Below, in pieces: positions 1 through 10,674 of a stretch of 26,714 bases of DNA. The notes under the pieces were generated by a model, which worked only from the letters and a program-made list of their open reading frames with translations, searched no databases and was not told the DNA's origin. The DNA comes from Haplosporangium gracile. Lineage: Eukaryota > Mortierellomycota > Mortierellomycetes > Mortierellales > Mortierellaceae. Within the stretch, counting starts at the first letter, position 1. Each line of letters opens with the position of its first letter. Where the stretch lies: positions 1-26,714 of the forward strand of contig JAAAUF010000581.1 of NCBI GenBank assembly GCA_015499985.1, read 5' to 3'. The translations under genes and the position numbers were made by a program.

Positions 1-82
1 TTCCTTTTCCTTTTCCTTTTCCTTTTCCTTTTCCTTTTCCTTTTCCTTTTCCTTTCCTTTTCCTTTTCTTTTTCCTTCCTTC
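1..82. repeat. TTTTCC hexanucleotide microsatellite
   Basis: Perfect tandem copies of the hexamer TTTTCC run from the first base to about position 52 and continue imperfectly (unit shortened to TTTCC, then T-rich) to about 82. The array touches the window edge, so its true length is unknown. No coding frame uses it. Confidence 0.95.
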
Positions 83-1281
83 CTTCTCAGCATCAGAATC
101 GGAATATCGCGCTCATACCTTTTCCTTTTTCATGTATTTTATCTTCACAATGCCGCGGGAACAACCTTTTCCTCCACAAGTTTTTTTTCCCTTCTCAACT
201 GCCCGGCCCTGCCTTCGTATTTTATTATGTCTTTCTCTCTCTTCTTCCCCTTACTTTTTTTCTTCTATTCCTTTTGCACTGATCAAATACATCCTTTCTG
301 CAGGCCTCATGCAATATTATCTCCGCGTGTCTCTGTGTCTCTTCCTCAAACGAGGAGCCGCCACTGTTGACTCTCAAAAACCCAATAATACAATAAAGCT
401 CATATTTTGCACCACACCACTCCCGAAGGTGGCACCACGGGGAAGGAAAGGAAGGGGGGGAGGGTGGAGTTGCCAATGCTCGCGCCATCATGCAGTGTTT
501 AAGTATGTACAGAAACACGGATAGGCAAATACAGTTGTGAGAGGAAGAGGAGGAGCGCAGGCGTTTGTTTTTCGTTCCCCTTTGTTTTTTGTGCTAATAG
601 CAAAGGAAGACCATTTGCTACTTACTTGACATCGTCCAAAAAGGCGAAGTGTATTGAAATTGCAAATAAATCAAGAACCCTGAAGGTTAGACTTGGACTG
701 GGCGCAATGCCCCCGTCTCATCGGAAGAGGTAAAAAAAACAGACCACAAAATTCACCACAGAGTACATGAACGTATGCCACCATTTTTTGAGGCCGATAC
801 TCACCCCGATAAACCCATTTTATGCTCATTCGGCATAAATAGTCAAAATAATGTTGATAACACCGCCGGAGCAAAGGCGACAACCAGCAACCAAAGACGG
901 GACATTCGATAGTGCTAAAAGGTTTTGCTACCCACTCTCTCTCTCCAAATGAACACACTGAAAAGGAGAGAAAACGCGTGTTTTGTGAGCCTTTTTTTTT
1001 TTTTTTTTCGCTCAACAACACTCGAGCCATACCAAGAACACCATATGACAACTTTATTCGACTCCGCTGTGCTATGAAGAGCAAAAAGGTGGTAAAAGAA
1101 AGAAGACTCTTGAACAACATCATTTTCAGCTGTGCAGTCCTGCAAAATCTCATTCAAACCATGTTTCCCTTCCCTTTTGTTCAATAACTAGAATCTTTGT
1201 TGTTAAGTCTTTTCTGATCTATCCCGATGCTAATAATAATATATATAAAAAACAAAACGACCACGCTAGCCGACTCTTGCT
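83..1281. other. Intergenic flank downstream of the aminopeptidase gene
   Basis: I see no gene here. The open frames present are short, rich in F, L, S and K from homopolymers, and show no family motif or codon bias on either strand. A run of 17 T lies at 992-1008. The AT-rich stretch at about 1225-1255 lies just past the aminopeptidase stop codon and is a plausible 3' UTR/polyadenylation zone for that minus-strand gene. Confidence 0.6.
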
Positions 1282-3154
1282 TTAGTTAGAAGATAACTTC
1301 TTAGCAAACTCGATCAAGGCTCTGGCAGGGCGACCAGTCATACCCTTGGCGTAGTATCCGGCATTGCTGGTGGTGTCCATGACTCCAGCGATATCGATAT
1401 GGGCATACCGCACGCTGCCGGCCTTGACATCTCCAGTGGTCTGCAAAAGGGTTCCGACCTCGGTCGATGGCTCATCCTCAGCCTGAGCGAATCCATCGTC
1501 TCTCTCAACACCGTGAACAAACTCGCGCAAGAAAATGGCAGCGGTACAGCTTCCAGCACTGCGTCCTCCAGTGTTGATCAAGTCGGCAACAGTGTTGGTG
1601 GTGATCTGGGGCAAATAGACGCTGTGGAGGGGCATTCTCCAGAAAGCCTCGTAGGCCTCCTCTCCGGCGGCATCCAACTCGGACCAGAGAGAGTTGCTGG
1701 TCGAGAAAACACCAGCGTAGGCACCTCCCAAGGCGACATCCATGGCGCCGGTCAAAGTAGCCAAGTCGATCAAAGTGTGGGGCTTGTAGGTCTTGGAGAT
1801 AAAAGTCAAGGCATCGGCAAGGATGAGACGACCCTCGGCATCGGTGTTATCAACCTCGATGGTCTTGCCCGACATGGAAGTGACGACATCACCGGGCTTG
1901 GTGGCCCTGCCCGAAGGCATGTTCTCGCACAGAGGGATACCGGCGACAAGGTTGATGGGCAGGTTCAAGGCAGCAATGCCCCAGATGGCAGCGGCAACGG
2001 TGGCGGCACCACCCATATCTCCCTTCATGGCAGCCATGTTGGCCGAGGGCTTGATGGAAATTCCACCACTAATTAAACAGCAAGCAAATAAGAGTTCTCA
2101 CCGTCAGTAACATATCCACGTACCCAACGTATCGACATTCCACATAATCATTACATCCATGTTGTAACATCCGTACTATACACAAATAACTTACGTATCA
2201 AAGGTGACACCCTTTCCGACCAAGCCCAAGGGTCTGTCGCCAGCCTTGCCTCCTTCGTACTGGATCTCCAAGAACTTGAGGGGCTCATCGCTTCCGCGGG
2301 AGACGCTCAAGAACGCTCCCATCTTGTGCTCCTCAGCCCAGGCCTGATCGCGGACATGGACCTTCAACTTGTTGTCCTCCAATCCCAAGGTCTCGACCTC
2401 CTTGAGGAAGCGCTCGGCAAACAAGGTGGGGGTCATGTGGTTGGCGGGAGTCTCCATAAGGATTCGGGCCAAGTTTTGGGCCTGGGCCTGGATGAGACCG
2501 TTCTTGAACGCCTGGATCTCGTCAGGACTCTCAAGATCCAAAGCAGAGACCTTGATGTCCTCGGCGGCACCCTTCTTTCCTGACTTGAAGTAGTTGAAGT
2601 TGTAGAGTCCGAGCGAAGCTCCCTCGGCAGCGGCCTGATCGTGACCCATTCCTGCAATACCGATATCCTTGGCCTCCTGAGCCTTCAAAGCCTTGACTCC
2701 GGTGGCAACCTAAGAAAGAAAAACAGCAATGCATTTAATTATGAATACAAATGAACAAACAAGGTTGCTGGCGCCTCAGTGGTTCTTTCTTGTGGTCCCC
2801 AGTTGCTCAGCAGCACAGCAAAAACAAATGGGAGAAGAAAAAACTTACGGCAGCACGGACGCGATCCTTGGCGGCAGGGCTGGTTCCCTGCTTTCCAAGA
2901 CCGACGACGGCGACCTTCTGGACCTCGGAGCCGAGGCCAAAGTCACCGTAAAAGACACGACTCTCGCCAGCTTTGCCTTTGGCACCGGCAGCCTTAAGGA
3001 TGGTAGTGAGAGAGTCCTTGCCGTTGGCGGCGATGGATCGAGGAACCAAGAGCTGACCGTCGGCATGGAGACCGACGATGGCGGCGTCGTGCAACTTGGC
3101 GGATGAGGTGTGGAAGTTTCTGAGGGCGGTAGTCATTGTGCGAAGGCGGAACAT
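1282..3154 (-). CDS. Leucyl aminopeptidase, peptidase family M17
   Basis: Three exons on the minus strand: 3154-2849, 2709-2195 and 2068-1282, giving 535 aa. M17 enzymes are di-metal aminopeptidases, usually hexameric, that release N-terminal leucine and similar residues from peptides. The first intron is phase 0, the second phase 2. The catalytic core is complete: the GKGVTFDTGG motif carries Lys268 and Asp273, MKGDMGGAA carries Asp291, and the family signature NTDAEGRL carries Asp350, Glu352 and Arg354. The less conserved N-terminal macrodomain-like half is encoded by exons 1 and 2. The first residues (MFRLRTMTTALRNFHTSS) are Arg/Ser/Thr-rich without acidic residues, so a mitochondrial presequence is plausible. 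A second in-frame Met at residue 7 would shorten it. Family assignment is certain; localisation is inferred. Confidence 0.96.
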
Positions 3155-3586
3155 GGTGAAAAAAGAAGAAAAGAAAAGAAAAAAAAAAAGGATTGCTGAT
3201 CGTGGGAAGGATAAGAGAAGAATAGCAAGTAGCGAACAAAGGGCGGGCCGGGAAAACCAGGTGTCGGTGCCTCATTTTTTGTAGCCAGACAGCTCGGACT
3301 CAGCTTGTGTCCCTTTTTTGGTCTTGATTGCGGATGGATGAGGACAATGGCGTCTTGATGTGGCTTTTTTGTGTGTGTTTCGTGGGAAATTTATTTTTGC
3401 TGAAAAAAGAAGTTTGTATTTACTGGGTGAGAAGAAAAATAGAAGGCTACAAGGGGGGTCTCTAGTCGTCCTCGTAACGCGATCGGATACGGTTGCCGCC
3501 TACATCGTCAGCTCGGTTGGGCGCACGCGTGTGTACTGTTGCCTCGCCTCCAAACGAGATCTTGGAGTGATCACCGATAATGCTAA
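3155..3586. other. Aminopeptidase 5' region / Cdc50 3' region
   Basis: Noncoding. On the minus strand it reads as a T/C-rich leader just upstream of the aminopeptidase ATG (a long A/G run at about 3160-3192 on the plus strand), typical of fungal core promoters and 5' leaders. No conserved open frame was found on either strand. Confidence 0.5.
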
Positions 3587-5387
3587 TCAATCATAGTTTT
3601 CATAAGACAAGCAAGGATCAGTAACTTCATCATCCTTTGCACTCTGAATTGCAACCAGAGGGTCAATTGAATCAAGGCACATTCACTCACCGAGGTCTGG
3701 CAATATGGAAAGCGGTAAAGACAACGCCCAGGCCAGCACAGATGATCGCAACGACAATGTACCCAATGCCCAAAAAGTTGTTGCGCCCTCCCGTCGCACC
3801 GAGTGATGAAATCACAATGTACTTCTTTCCTCCATATGTCTTGATAGGGAAATCTAGAAAGATGCAGCACAGAGAACAAGATCTGGTCAATAACAACGAC
3901 TATTACTATGAAAAGGCTATATCCGTCGCGCGAATTCAAAAAAAAAAAATCAAAGGTGCTTACTCATGTCAATCAGCAACTGATAGTCGCCTGCGGGGAG
4001 GACCTCGGTGCCACGACCATAAGTCTTCAGGAAAGTCGACCAGCCAGCAGTTCTCATCCAGACCTGAAAATGCTCGTCAGTTGAAATGTCGGGTGGGGGA
4101 AACGAGGCAGAGTACACCCCGTTAGGGTAACGGGAGCGCCAGTTGGGTGGAGGGAGAATCGCTGAGAGATCAGGGTATCCGTACTTAGTAAACTTTCCCT
4201 TGTCTGCAGGCGAAGCAATCCTGTTGGGTTGGAAGATATAGTTGGCTCTAGGTGGAGTGGCGGTTGCTGCAGTCAAACCAAAAATGGTATCTAATGTGGA
4301 TGGAGAAAAAAGATGTTAGAGCTTATTTGAAAATTGATCAAAGACCAATACATCATTCGAATAGAAAACCAAGCTCGACTCCTTGGAGGTCTTACCATTG
4401 AACATGGAGTTGGCGATCAAACCGCAAGGGTAGATAGGAATATCGCCTTCAATGTTGCAGCCCTTCCTTCCATTAATTTCGGACGCTGTCGCAGGCACTC
4501 CGCTCAGTTGCTTGTAATCCAGACTCTTGGTATATTTGCGGTGGTTCTGGTAAAAGTTCGTCAGCTTGTAGTACATCATGACTGGGGGCTGGAAGTCGAC
4601 GGGGATGGTGAGGCTGACAGTGCATCTTTTGACGGGATAGAGGTGGTTGGCCGTGCCGGCGGGGGCTTCTGGAGCAACGTCGACAGTCTGGGTTGCGTCG
4701 CTGATGATGTAGGTTGGTTTGGTGAAGTCGACGACGGACGAGTGCACAAAGTTCACATCAGGAACTAGTGTCGATGTTAAGGCATCCGTGCAATCTGTGT
4801 ACTCGAATGACATTTCTGTGATCTATCGTAGTTGCAGGAGTGCAAACAAGACAATTGAGATGATAAATGAATGGGTGAATGGTAAAAATAACATTTTGAC
4901 ACACAGCCACCTCAGGCGGGCGCAAAATAGTGGAAGTCCCAGTTTGTTGGAAGCAGGCTGAAGAGCGAGGGTTCGTCATTCGTTCTTCAGCAAGCCGAGG
5001 TTGAACATGGTCATCGTTTTCTTCTTTGTGTGTCTTCATATTCCTGATGAGCATTGATGCCATACTTGGCCGTTTCTCCAGACGAGCAGTCCTCCCAGAG
5101 GTGCAAACAGGATGCCAAGGATGAAAAAAGTCGGAAGCACCGACTTTGCGGTCAGGATAGGCTGCCATGCCTTCAGACGCTGTTGCTTAAACGAGGTGTC
5201 TATCAGATAAAAAAGTAACAAGGTTGTCTGGAGATGAGTGTCCAGTCTGGTGTTCATGTTCAAGACGAGAGTCCCATCCATCCTTGACTCAAGTTCTCAT
5301 CAGAACATTCTGTGAGTGTTGGATAGGTCCTTTGCTTGTTCTCCTGGGCATACTTGGTGGCCTGTGCTTTGGAGGTTCATCCATCAT
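3587..5387 (-). CDS. Cdc50/Lem3 family P4-ATPase (flippase) subunit
   Basis: Six exons, minus strand: 5387-5354, 5199-5066, 4822-4396, 4290-3964, 3853-3691 and 3641-3587; 379 aa, normal for the family. Cdc50 proteins are obligate beta-subunits that carry P4-ATPase phospholipid flippases out of the ER and support their activity. Visible landmarks: the conserved N-terminal [16 protein letters not shown], a first membrane segment at about 32-52, a long lumenal loop starting with FEYTDC and including [11 protein letters not shown] and [14 protein letters not shown], then [11 protein letters not shown] and a second membrane segment at about 335-357, ending in a short acidic cytosolic tail. Exon 1 is tiny (11 codons plus one base). 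The start was chosen because its phase-1 donor restores the conserved RPPNTSFKQQ junction; the Met one codon later is equally possible. The last acceptor was chosen over one 2 bases upstream because it gives an acidic soluble tail. Confidence 0.93.
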
Positions 5388-5874
5388 GGTCGTTGTCGGA
5401 TGGAAGAGATGGTTGTTGTTGCTGGTGAAGAGAAAAGAAGACGAAGAAAGAGGAGTGAGAGAAAGGGGGCTGGATGTAGGTGTGACTGAATGGACTGGAA
5501 CAAAAAAAAAAGGATGATGTCCGCCCACGAGGCTCACTTTGAAAAAAAGGGGACGAAAGGAAAGGGTCTTCCTGTGATCGCACTTGCTGCAGCCAAGGAT
5601 TTGGGCTTTGCCGCCTTTTGTTTGTTTTTTCTACTCTGGTTCACAGTTACCACGGCCCTGCTATGTAGCTTCAACCGCACAGCTGCTCTTTTTTATCAAC
5701 AAGCATTTCTTTACTCATCTATCCCTACCTTTCACAACACTCACCTCTTTTCTCTCACTCCCATAACTACCAGATCTGGGATACCGCGCCTCTATTCGGC
5801 TCACTTCTTAAACAATATCTCACCACCATTTTCGCTCTCGCGCCGCCTTCGCCATCGTCTACTTCTTCCTCCCC
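5388..5874. other. Divergent intergenic region, CT/GA-rich
   Basis: Noncoding. It lies between the Cdc50 start (minus) and the pseudogene start (plus), so it would have held both promoters. On the minus strand it is C/T-rich just upstream of the Cdc50 ATG. At 5670-5870 the plus strand is similarly C/T-rich before the pseudogene ATG, consistent with a once-functional fungal promoter there. The open frames through it are low-complexity and look noncoding. Confidence 0.45.
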
Positions 5875-7470
5875 ATGTCGTCTTCAATCGAGCAGTTCCT
5901 CAAGATTCAGAGCTACTCGAGGCTCATCAGCATCCTTCCGAAGGATGACCTTGCAAGACTCGCTCGGACCAGTCATTAAATTTATTACGCCACCACCGCA
6001 GCATTTTACAAGACCATGTATCGCAAGCTTTTGATATTAATTCCCGGTCTGGTTGCTTTCGATCGCGACATCTGAAACTGCAAAAGTCTTGCTCTTGGAT
6101 TCGGAGAACTCGTCTACTACTACAACTGCGTCTTGGCTTTTGAGGAGCTTCATTCGCAAACATCCAATCCTCCTACTACCCGATCATCGTGGTTACCTCT
6201 GGCTGACCGTCGCACCGGCTAGCTCGTCCCGTAACCGCTATTATCCAAGCTTATGCACCTCACTCTGTACTCCAATCGCCGCAGACATGTATCGATTGGC
6301 GCTCCCTCACGAGCGCAACAGGTCACGTTTCTTGGATGGTCGGCCTGGACCCACAGCTGAAGTGTTTGAGGTTGGACATTCGCGGCATGGATTTCCAAGG
6401 CCGTCACCATCTCGTAAAAGATATTGCTGGTTTGGGTGAATTGACGTGATTAAACCTCACCTCGACTACACAGGATTGACCAGTTCCAAGTTGGAAGTGA
6501 CTTTTCTCTCCTGCTGTCCTCCATCGATCCAGTACTTCTCTGTCGACATCGAAAACTCGCACGACGATGATGACCATGATCTTGATTCGCCATGGAAACA
6601 CTTCAACGTGAAGGACGCTGGAGACGTTGGTATGGTGGTGTTCCCGAGAAGGGGGAGCCATTGTCCAATCTGGAACCCTGAGGCATTTTCGACTGCCCTT
6701 CGACGGTGAACGTACCTTCGGTCTTTCAACATTGTCCTAGCATCAAGTGTCTCTCGTTCTTTAAGCATCGCAGCATCAACGACGGTTGGATTGCAGCCAT
6801 GATTGCGCGACACTGCCCTGGCATTTAAAAGTTGAGTTTTCGAGATTACACAATAGGTAAGTATAATTCTTTGTTTTTCAGAATCATGAAAGCTTTACCC
6901 GCTCAATAATTCAAGACTCTTAAGAGATGCCTCACTGCACCAGAGAACCAGGCGATCTTCGATCTTGCGATCCTAAGACTCTCAACAACACTGACGACCA
7001 TCGATCTCAATCGATTCTATCGTCCAGGCAGAACGCCTCCTGGTACCATCTTGAAGGAGTGTTTCAACTTGGATGTTGAAGACTGCCATCACTAAGTCAC
7101 ACTGAAGGATGCGGCAGAGGTCTCCTAGAGCTGCACCAACCTTCAACTGATTTCGCTTTGCATCATTGGATGTGGGCTTCCGACCAACCCCGAGATTCAG
7201 CCCTGCTACTCTCGTCCGACCCCCATCACGCTTGCTACAGCAAAAAAGCTCAGTACCTTGCGCGACTAAAAAGACTATACTTGCAGATTGAAGAGTTGAC
7301 GCAGCTGTAGCATCTGGACCTGACGATGGTGAAACTCGGACATTGAGACTGGCCGAGACGTGCACACGCGTCGCTCCCCGCTTCGATGGCATTGGAGGAT
7401 GTCCAGTAGGATCGACTAGAGTTTCTGAACCATCTTGCAGGACTGAGAAAGTTGACACATTTTAGAAGAT
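5875..7470 (+). pseudogene. Degraded F-box / leucine-rich-repeat protein gene
   Basis: The plus strand retains protein similarity only in pieces separated by stops and frame changes. From an ATG at 5875 it reads MSSSIEQFLK followed by an F-box-like LPKDDLARLARTSH, then hits a stop at 5977. The same frame resumes with FYKTMYRKLL and LVYYYNCVLAFEEL with stops near 6073 and 6222. Later pieces show the LRR rhythm: LKCLRLDIRGMDFQGR and GLGELT near 6350-6440, LEVTFLSCCPPSIQYFSVDI near 6490-6550, then IKCLSFFKHRSINDGW near 6745-6790. Further on come ARHCPG near 6805, LKRLYLQIEEL near 7265-7295 and LEFLNHLAGLRKLTHF near 7410-7465. F-box/LRR proteins recruit substrates to SCF ubiquitin ligases and form large families in these fungi. 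With at least eight in-frame stops and several frameshifts I regard this as a dead copy rather than an intron-rich gene. Confidence 0.8.
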
Positions 7471-8387
7471 CGTTGTCCGAGGATAGCGACGAAACTAGGA
7501 CAACGTTGGACTTGAATGAAATCCTTTAGATAGATGAGCACTGCTGGACTCTTCTCTTGGATGGTCATAGACGAGATCCAGTACGACTGATCGTGTTGAC
7601 CGCAGACACACAATTTCACCCATTCACTCACTCTCTCATACTTGCACATAATCACATAATCAAACACTTTCATTTTATTTACGCTTGATTCCCAGCTGCG
7701 TCTTCACAATGATTCGTTCTTTTGCCGTTTTTCTTCTCCGTTTCGTGAAATAAAAAAAAACTACCAGCTACCATTGAGCTGAGCGCGATTTCTGGCTCGT
7801 TTTTTTTTTTTATTTTCTTTTCTTTCCTTTGTTGGTTGCTGTGGACAAAGGTCAAGTTGCTATTATTCGCTCCACAATGAAAAAGATAACGTTTTTTTTT
7901 TTTTTTTTTAAAAAAATAATCCTCTCCCTAATTAACATCTCCAAACTCGTTTCGAACTGTTACAGAATAGAAATGGCATGATAACATACATAGACTCGGA
8001 CCTGCGGCTTTTCCAATCCGCGACAATTCTCGAGACCATATACCGTCACTACACAGCCCTTTCCGCAACATCTTCAAGTCCTGCATACCTTATTTGTCGC
8101 TTCAGACCTACTATTCCTAGATTATCACAGTCTCCGCCGAATCGGCGAGTTTTCGAACTTCGTCATCTGTACCTTTGCAGCTCGCGATCTGGGCGAGCTC
8201 CTCACAAAGTACAATTATTGTCCACACCAGCCAATTTGCATGACTTTTTGTGTTGTTAATTTTTCATCGCATTTCATATCTTGCGTACATCAACGGAGTA
8301 CATTTGATTTGTCAAGCCTATGCTTTTTATCTTCTTTGCTCTCTCCCTCTCCTATGTATTTGCAATCCCGAAAACGAAGAGGATCTT
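7471..8387. other. Intergenic region between pseudogene and UBX gene
   Basis: No convincing gene. It contains long T homopolymers (about 7800-7811, and 18 T at 7892-7909 followed by an A run). A short protein-like frame on the minus strand near 8117-8212 is discussed as a finding. The part nearest 8387 is the presumed 3' UTR of the UBX gene. Confidence 0.5.
7892..7916. repeat. T18 homopolymer followed by A run
   Basis: Eighteen consecutive T followed directly by seven A, in intergenic DNA. Homopolymers of this kind recur across the window and are prone to length errors. Confidence 0.9.
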
Positions 8388-10465
8388 TTAGGCTAGACGC
8401 TGCAAGACAACGGCGTTCAACAATCCAGCATCCTTGACAGTCTGTGTTACATCCTCCAAATCCTTCTTGGGGAAGCTGGTCTGGAGTACATAGGGTCTTG
8501 AGGCCTCGCCAGCACGGGAAGCATTGATGAATCCACGAATGTCGTTGATTGTGTGTGTGTGGTTGAAGCGCGCTACCATTCTCGTTCCATCCGCCAAACG
8601 GATTTGAATAGACGTCACCGGCTGCGATTCGTCAATCTGCAAGCTGCGGGGTGGTGTTGGGGCCGCAGCAGAGGCGGCACCAGGGAACGATCCGGGAGTG
8701 CTCGATGAAGACGAGGTGGGAGATGCAATACTGCCCAAGCGGTTTCCTGAACCCTCGAAGGCCTTTGGTGGAGCCTTGGGAGGCTCCTTGTAATCCTCAT
8801 CTGTACGCTTGGCCACACGCATGTCGACAGGCTGACCAGGCTTGATGTTGAGGTACTTGATAGGTGCTTGTCTACATTTTACGCAACGCGAACGAAAATT
8901 TATCAGTTTCTTGCGTGCTCGGTCCATACTGTACTGACTAAAAAGTCAGGTATGTTGTCAGTGTGAAGTACAAATCAAAAGGTCACCTTACCCCTTGTTA
9001 ATGGCATCCAAGAATTCCCTGTTGGCAGGGTCAGTGTAGCTCATCAAAGGGCCGTCATCAAGGCTGTATCCATTCCTCCAAAATGTGATGCTACGAGTGA
9101 CCTATAAGTTCACACGTTATAAACATAATCTTCAGTTAGGTATGGCGAGTAAAGGCAGATGGCATAGATGAATGCCTCCTTTGAGTTGTCACTTACGGTC
9201 TCCAAGACCTCAGGGGAAGGAGTAGCTCTGACGGGCGTAACAGGAGCAGGGGCGGGGGCTGATGAAGAAGTCTCTCCTTCGCTTCCCAAACGGTTTCCTA
9301 CAAAGTTCACATCAGAGCAACAACGATAATTAGAGTCCAGCCAGTACGAGAAGTCCTATTACGTCTGTGCTACCGTCAATAAAACAGGCGTCATCGATTG
9401 ACATACCAGATCCAGTGAAGTAGCTCTTTTTGGCAGCAGGCTGCTGGGGCTCCTCCTCACGAGCCTGGCCTCCCCTAATTAATGCGAGCCAAAAGGAAAG
9501 GCGTTTAATTTCTACGCCAAATCTTCATGTTTGCCACATTTAGCTCAAAGATTCACCGAAAGCCTTAGCAATAGCAACGATGAGACGATGAGAGGATGCT
9601 TACTTTGCGGCCTTCTTCAAGATATCCTCGATCAACGCGTTGGGGTCCTTCTTTCCGGGAGGTCCCTGAACCATGACACCCCTAGTTTCCGGAAACCAAA
9701 CAATCAACAAGTATGTTAAAAACATATAAGGCAGCGACGAGCCTATCCAAAAATATTTAGTACACGAATTACTCTTAAAACAAAAAACAGTAAACAGATA
9801 CATACGATTTTTCACCGCCGGCAAAGTAGTTCTGCGACTCATGATCTGATTCGTCAGTCTCCTCGTCGTCGCTCTTGCCCAAGTCGCGGAAAGTAGCGAT
9901 ACCTCTACGTATTTTATATCAACAAGAGTATGTCAGTAAATAAATCGAGTAGGCTGTGAACAACCAACAGTTGCCAAGGGAGACACACAGTCACGCAACA
10001 AAAAAAAAAGATGTGAGGTGTACACGTACCCTTGTCTACGGCCAGAGGATGCGCTCGAGTCTGCAGCCTTGCGCTTACCCTCGGCCGAGGCAGACTTGGG
10101 CGCAGACTGGGCTAGAACGTCGGCCAAGTCTTCGTCGTCGTCTTCGTCAACATAGTCCTCATCGTCCTCATCGACACGACTTGCGCCCCTGTTGCTTCTT
10201 TCTCCTGATGCTGCTCCCGCCTGGGGTTCCTCGTAAAAGCTGCTTGTGGCTGCCTATGAAAAGTGAATGAGGATGAAAGAGCAAATGTGAGCTTGTCATG
10301 AAAAACAAAATGTAGGAAAGGCTTGGTGGCAATGTGTAATTGCACTTATGGTTTGCACGTTACGTTGATGTCCCAATTGTTAGCCTCGAGGTAGAACTGG
10401 GCCTGTTCAGGGGTAGCGCCAGAGACGGCAACAAAGTTAGCGATGAGTTCTGCTTGGTCAGCCAT
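8388..10465 (-). CDS. p47/Shp1-type UBX-domain cofactor of Cdc48/p97
   Basis: Eight exons, minus strand: 10465-10364, 10253-10030, 9904-9806, 9681-9604, 9474-9407, 9297-9197, 9101-8992 and 8871-8388; 421 aa. Domain order is that of p47/Shp1. A UBA-like helix bundle occupies 1-45 ([18 protein letters not shown]), followed by an acidic linker with poly-Asp/Glu (about 50-80) and a basic KRK patch. The SEP domain runs from about 223 to 290 ([44 protein letters not shown]), and a UBX domain ends the protein (341-421), with the p97-contacting loop [11 protein letters not shown] and terminus [11 protein letters not shown]. There are two SHP-box-like p97-binding motifs, FTGSGNRLG (187-195) and FEGSGNRLG (299-307). 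The family delivers Cdc48/p97 to ubiquitinated substrates, membrane fusion and PP1 regulation. Every junction is in phase, so the model is strong. Confidence 0.95.
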
Positions 10466-10674
10466 GGTTGTGTGTGAGTTATTATGAGTGAGTATTGATG
10501 GAGAAGCAAAAGAGAGTAAGGAACAAAAAGCAGCAAGCAGGGTCTGCTCCTTGTAGGCGAAATTCGCAACGCGAGGCTGCCGATGACGCAGTCACCTTTG
10601 GGGTTAAGTCGGGTTTTGATTCGCGAGTCGCGTAGTTTTTTATTTCTAACAACCATTGCCTACATACATAGAGC

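Noticed and set aside
1..82. Telomere or centromere repeat
   Set aside because: TTTTCC is not the fungal telomere unit (TTAGGG type) and the array is short with ordinary genes alongside; it is a simple microsatellite.
1399..2110. Long plus-strand frames (up to 225 codons) antisense to the aminopeptidase
   Set aside because: They are complements of a strongly conserved coding exon; the Gly/Ser/Val-rich composition is what the antisense of GC3-biased codons gives. No family motif.
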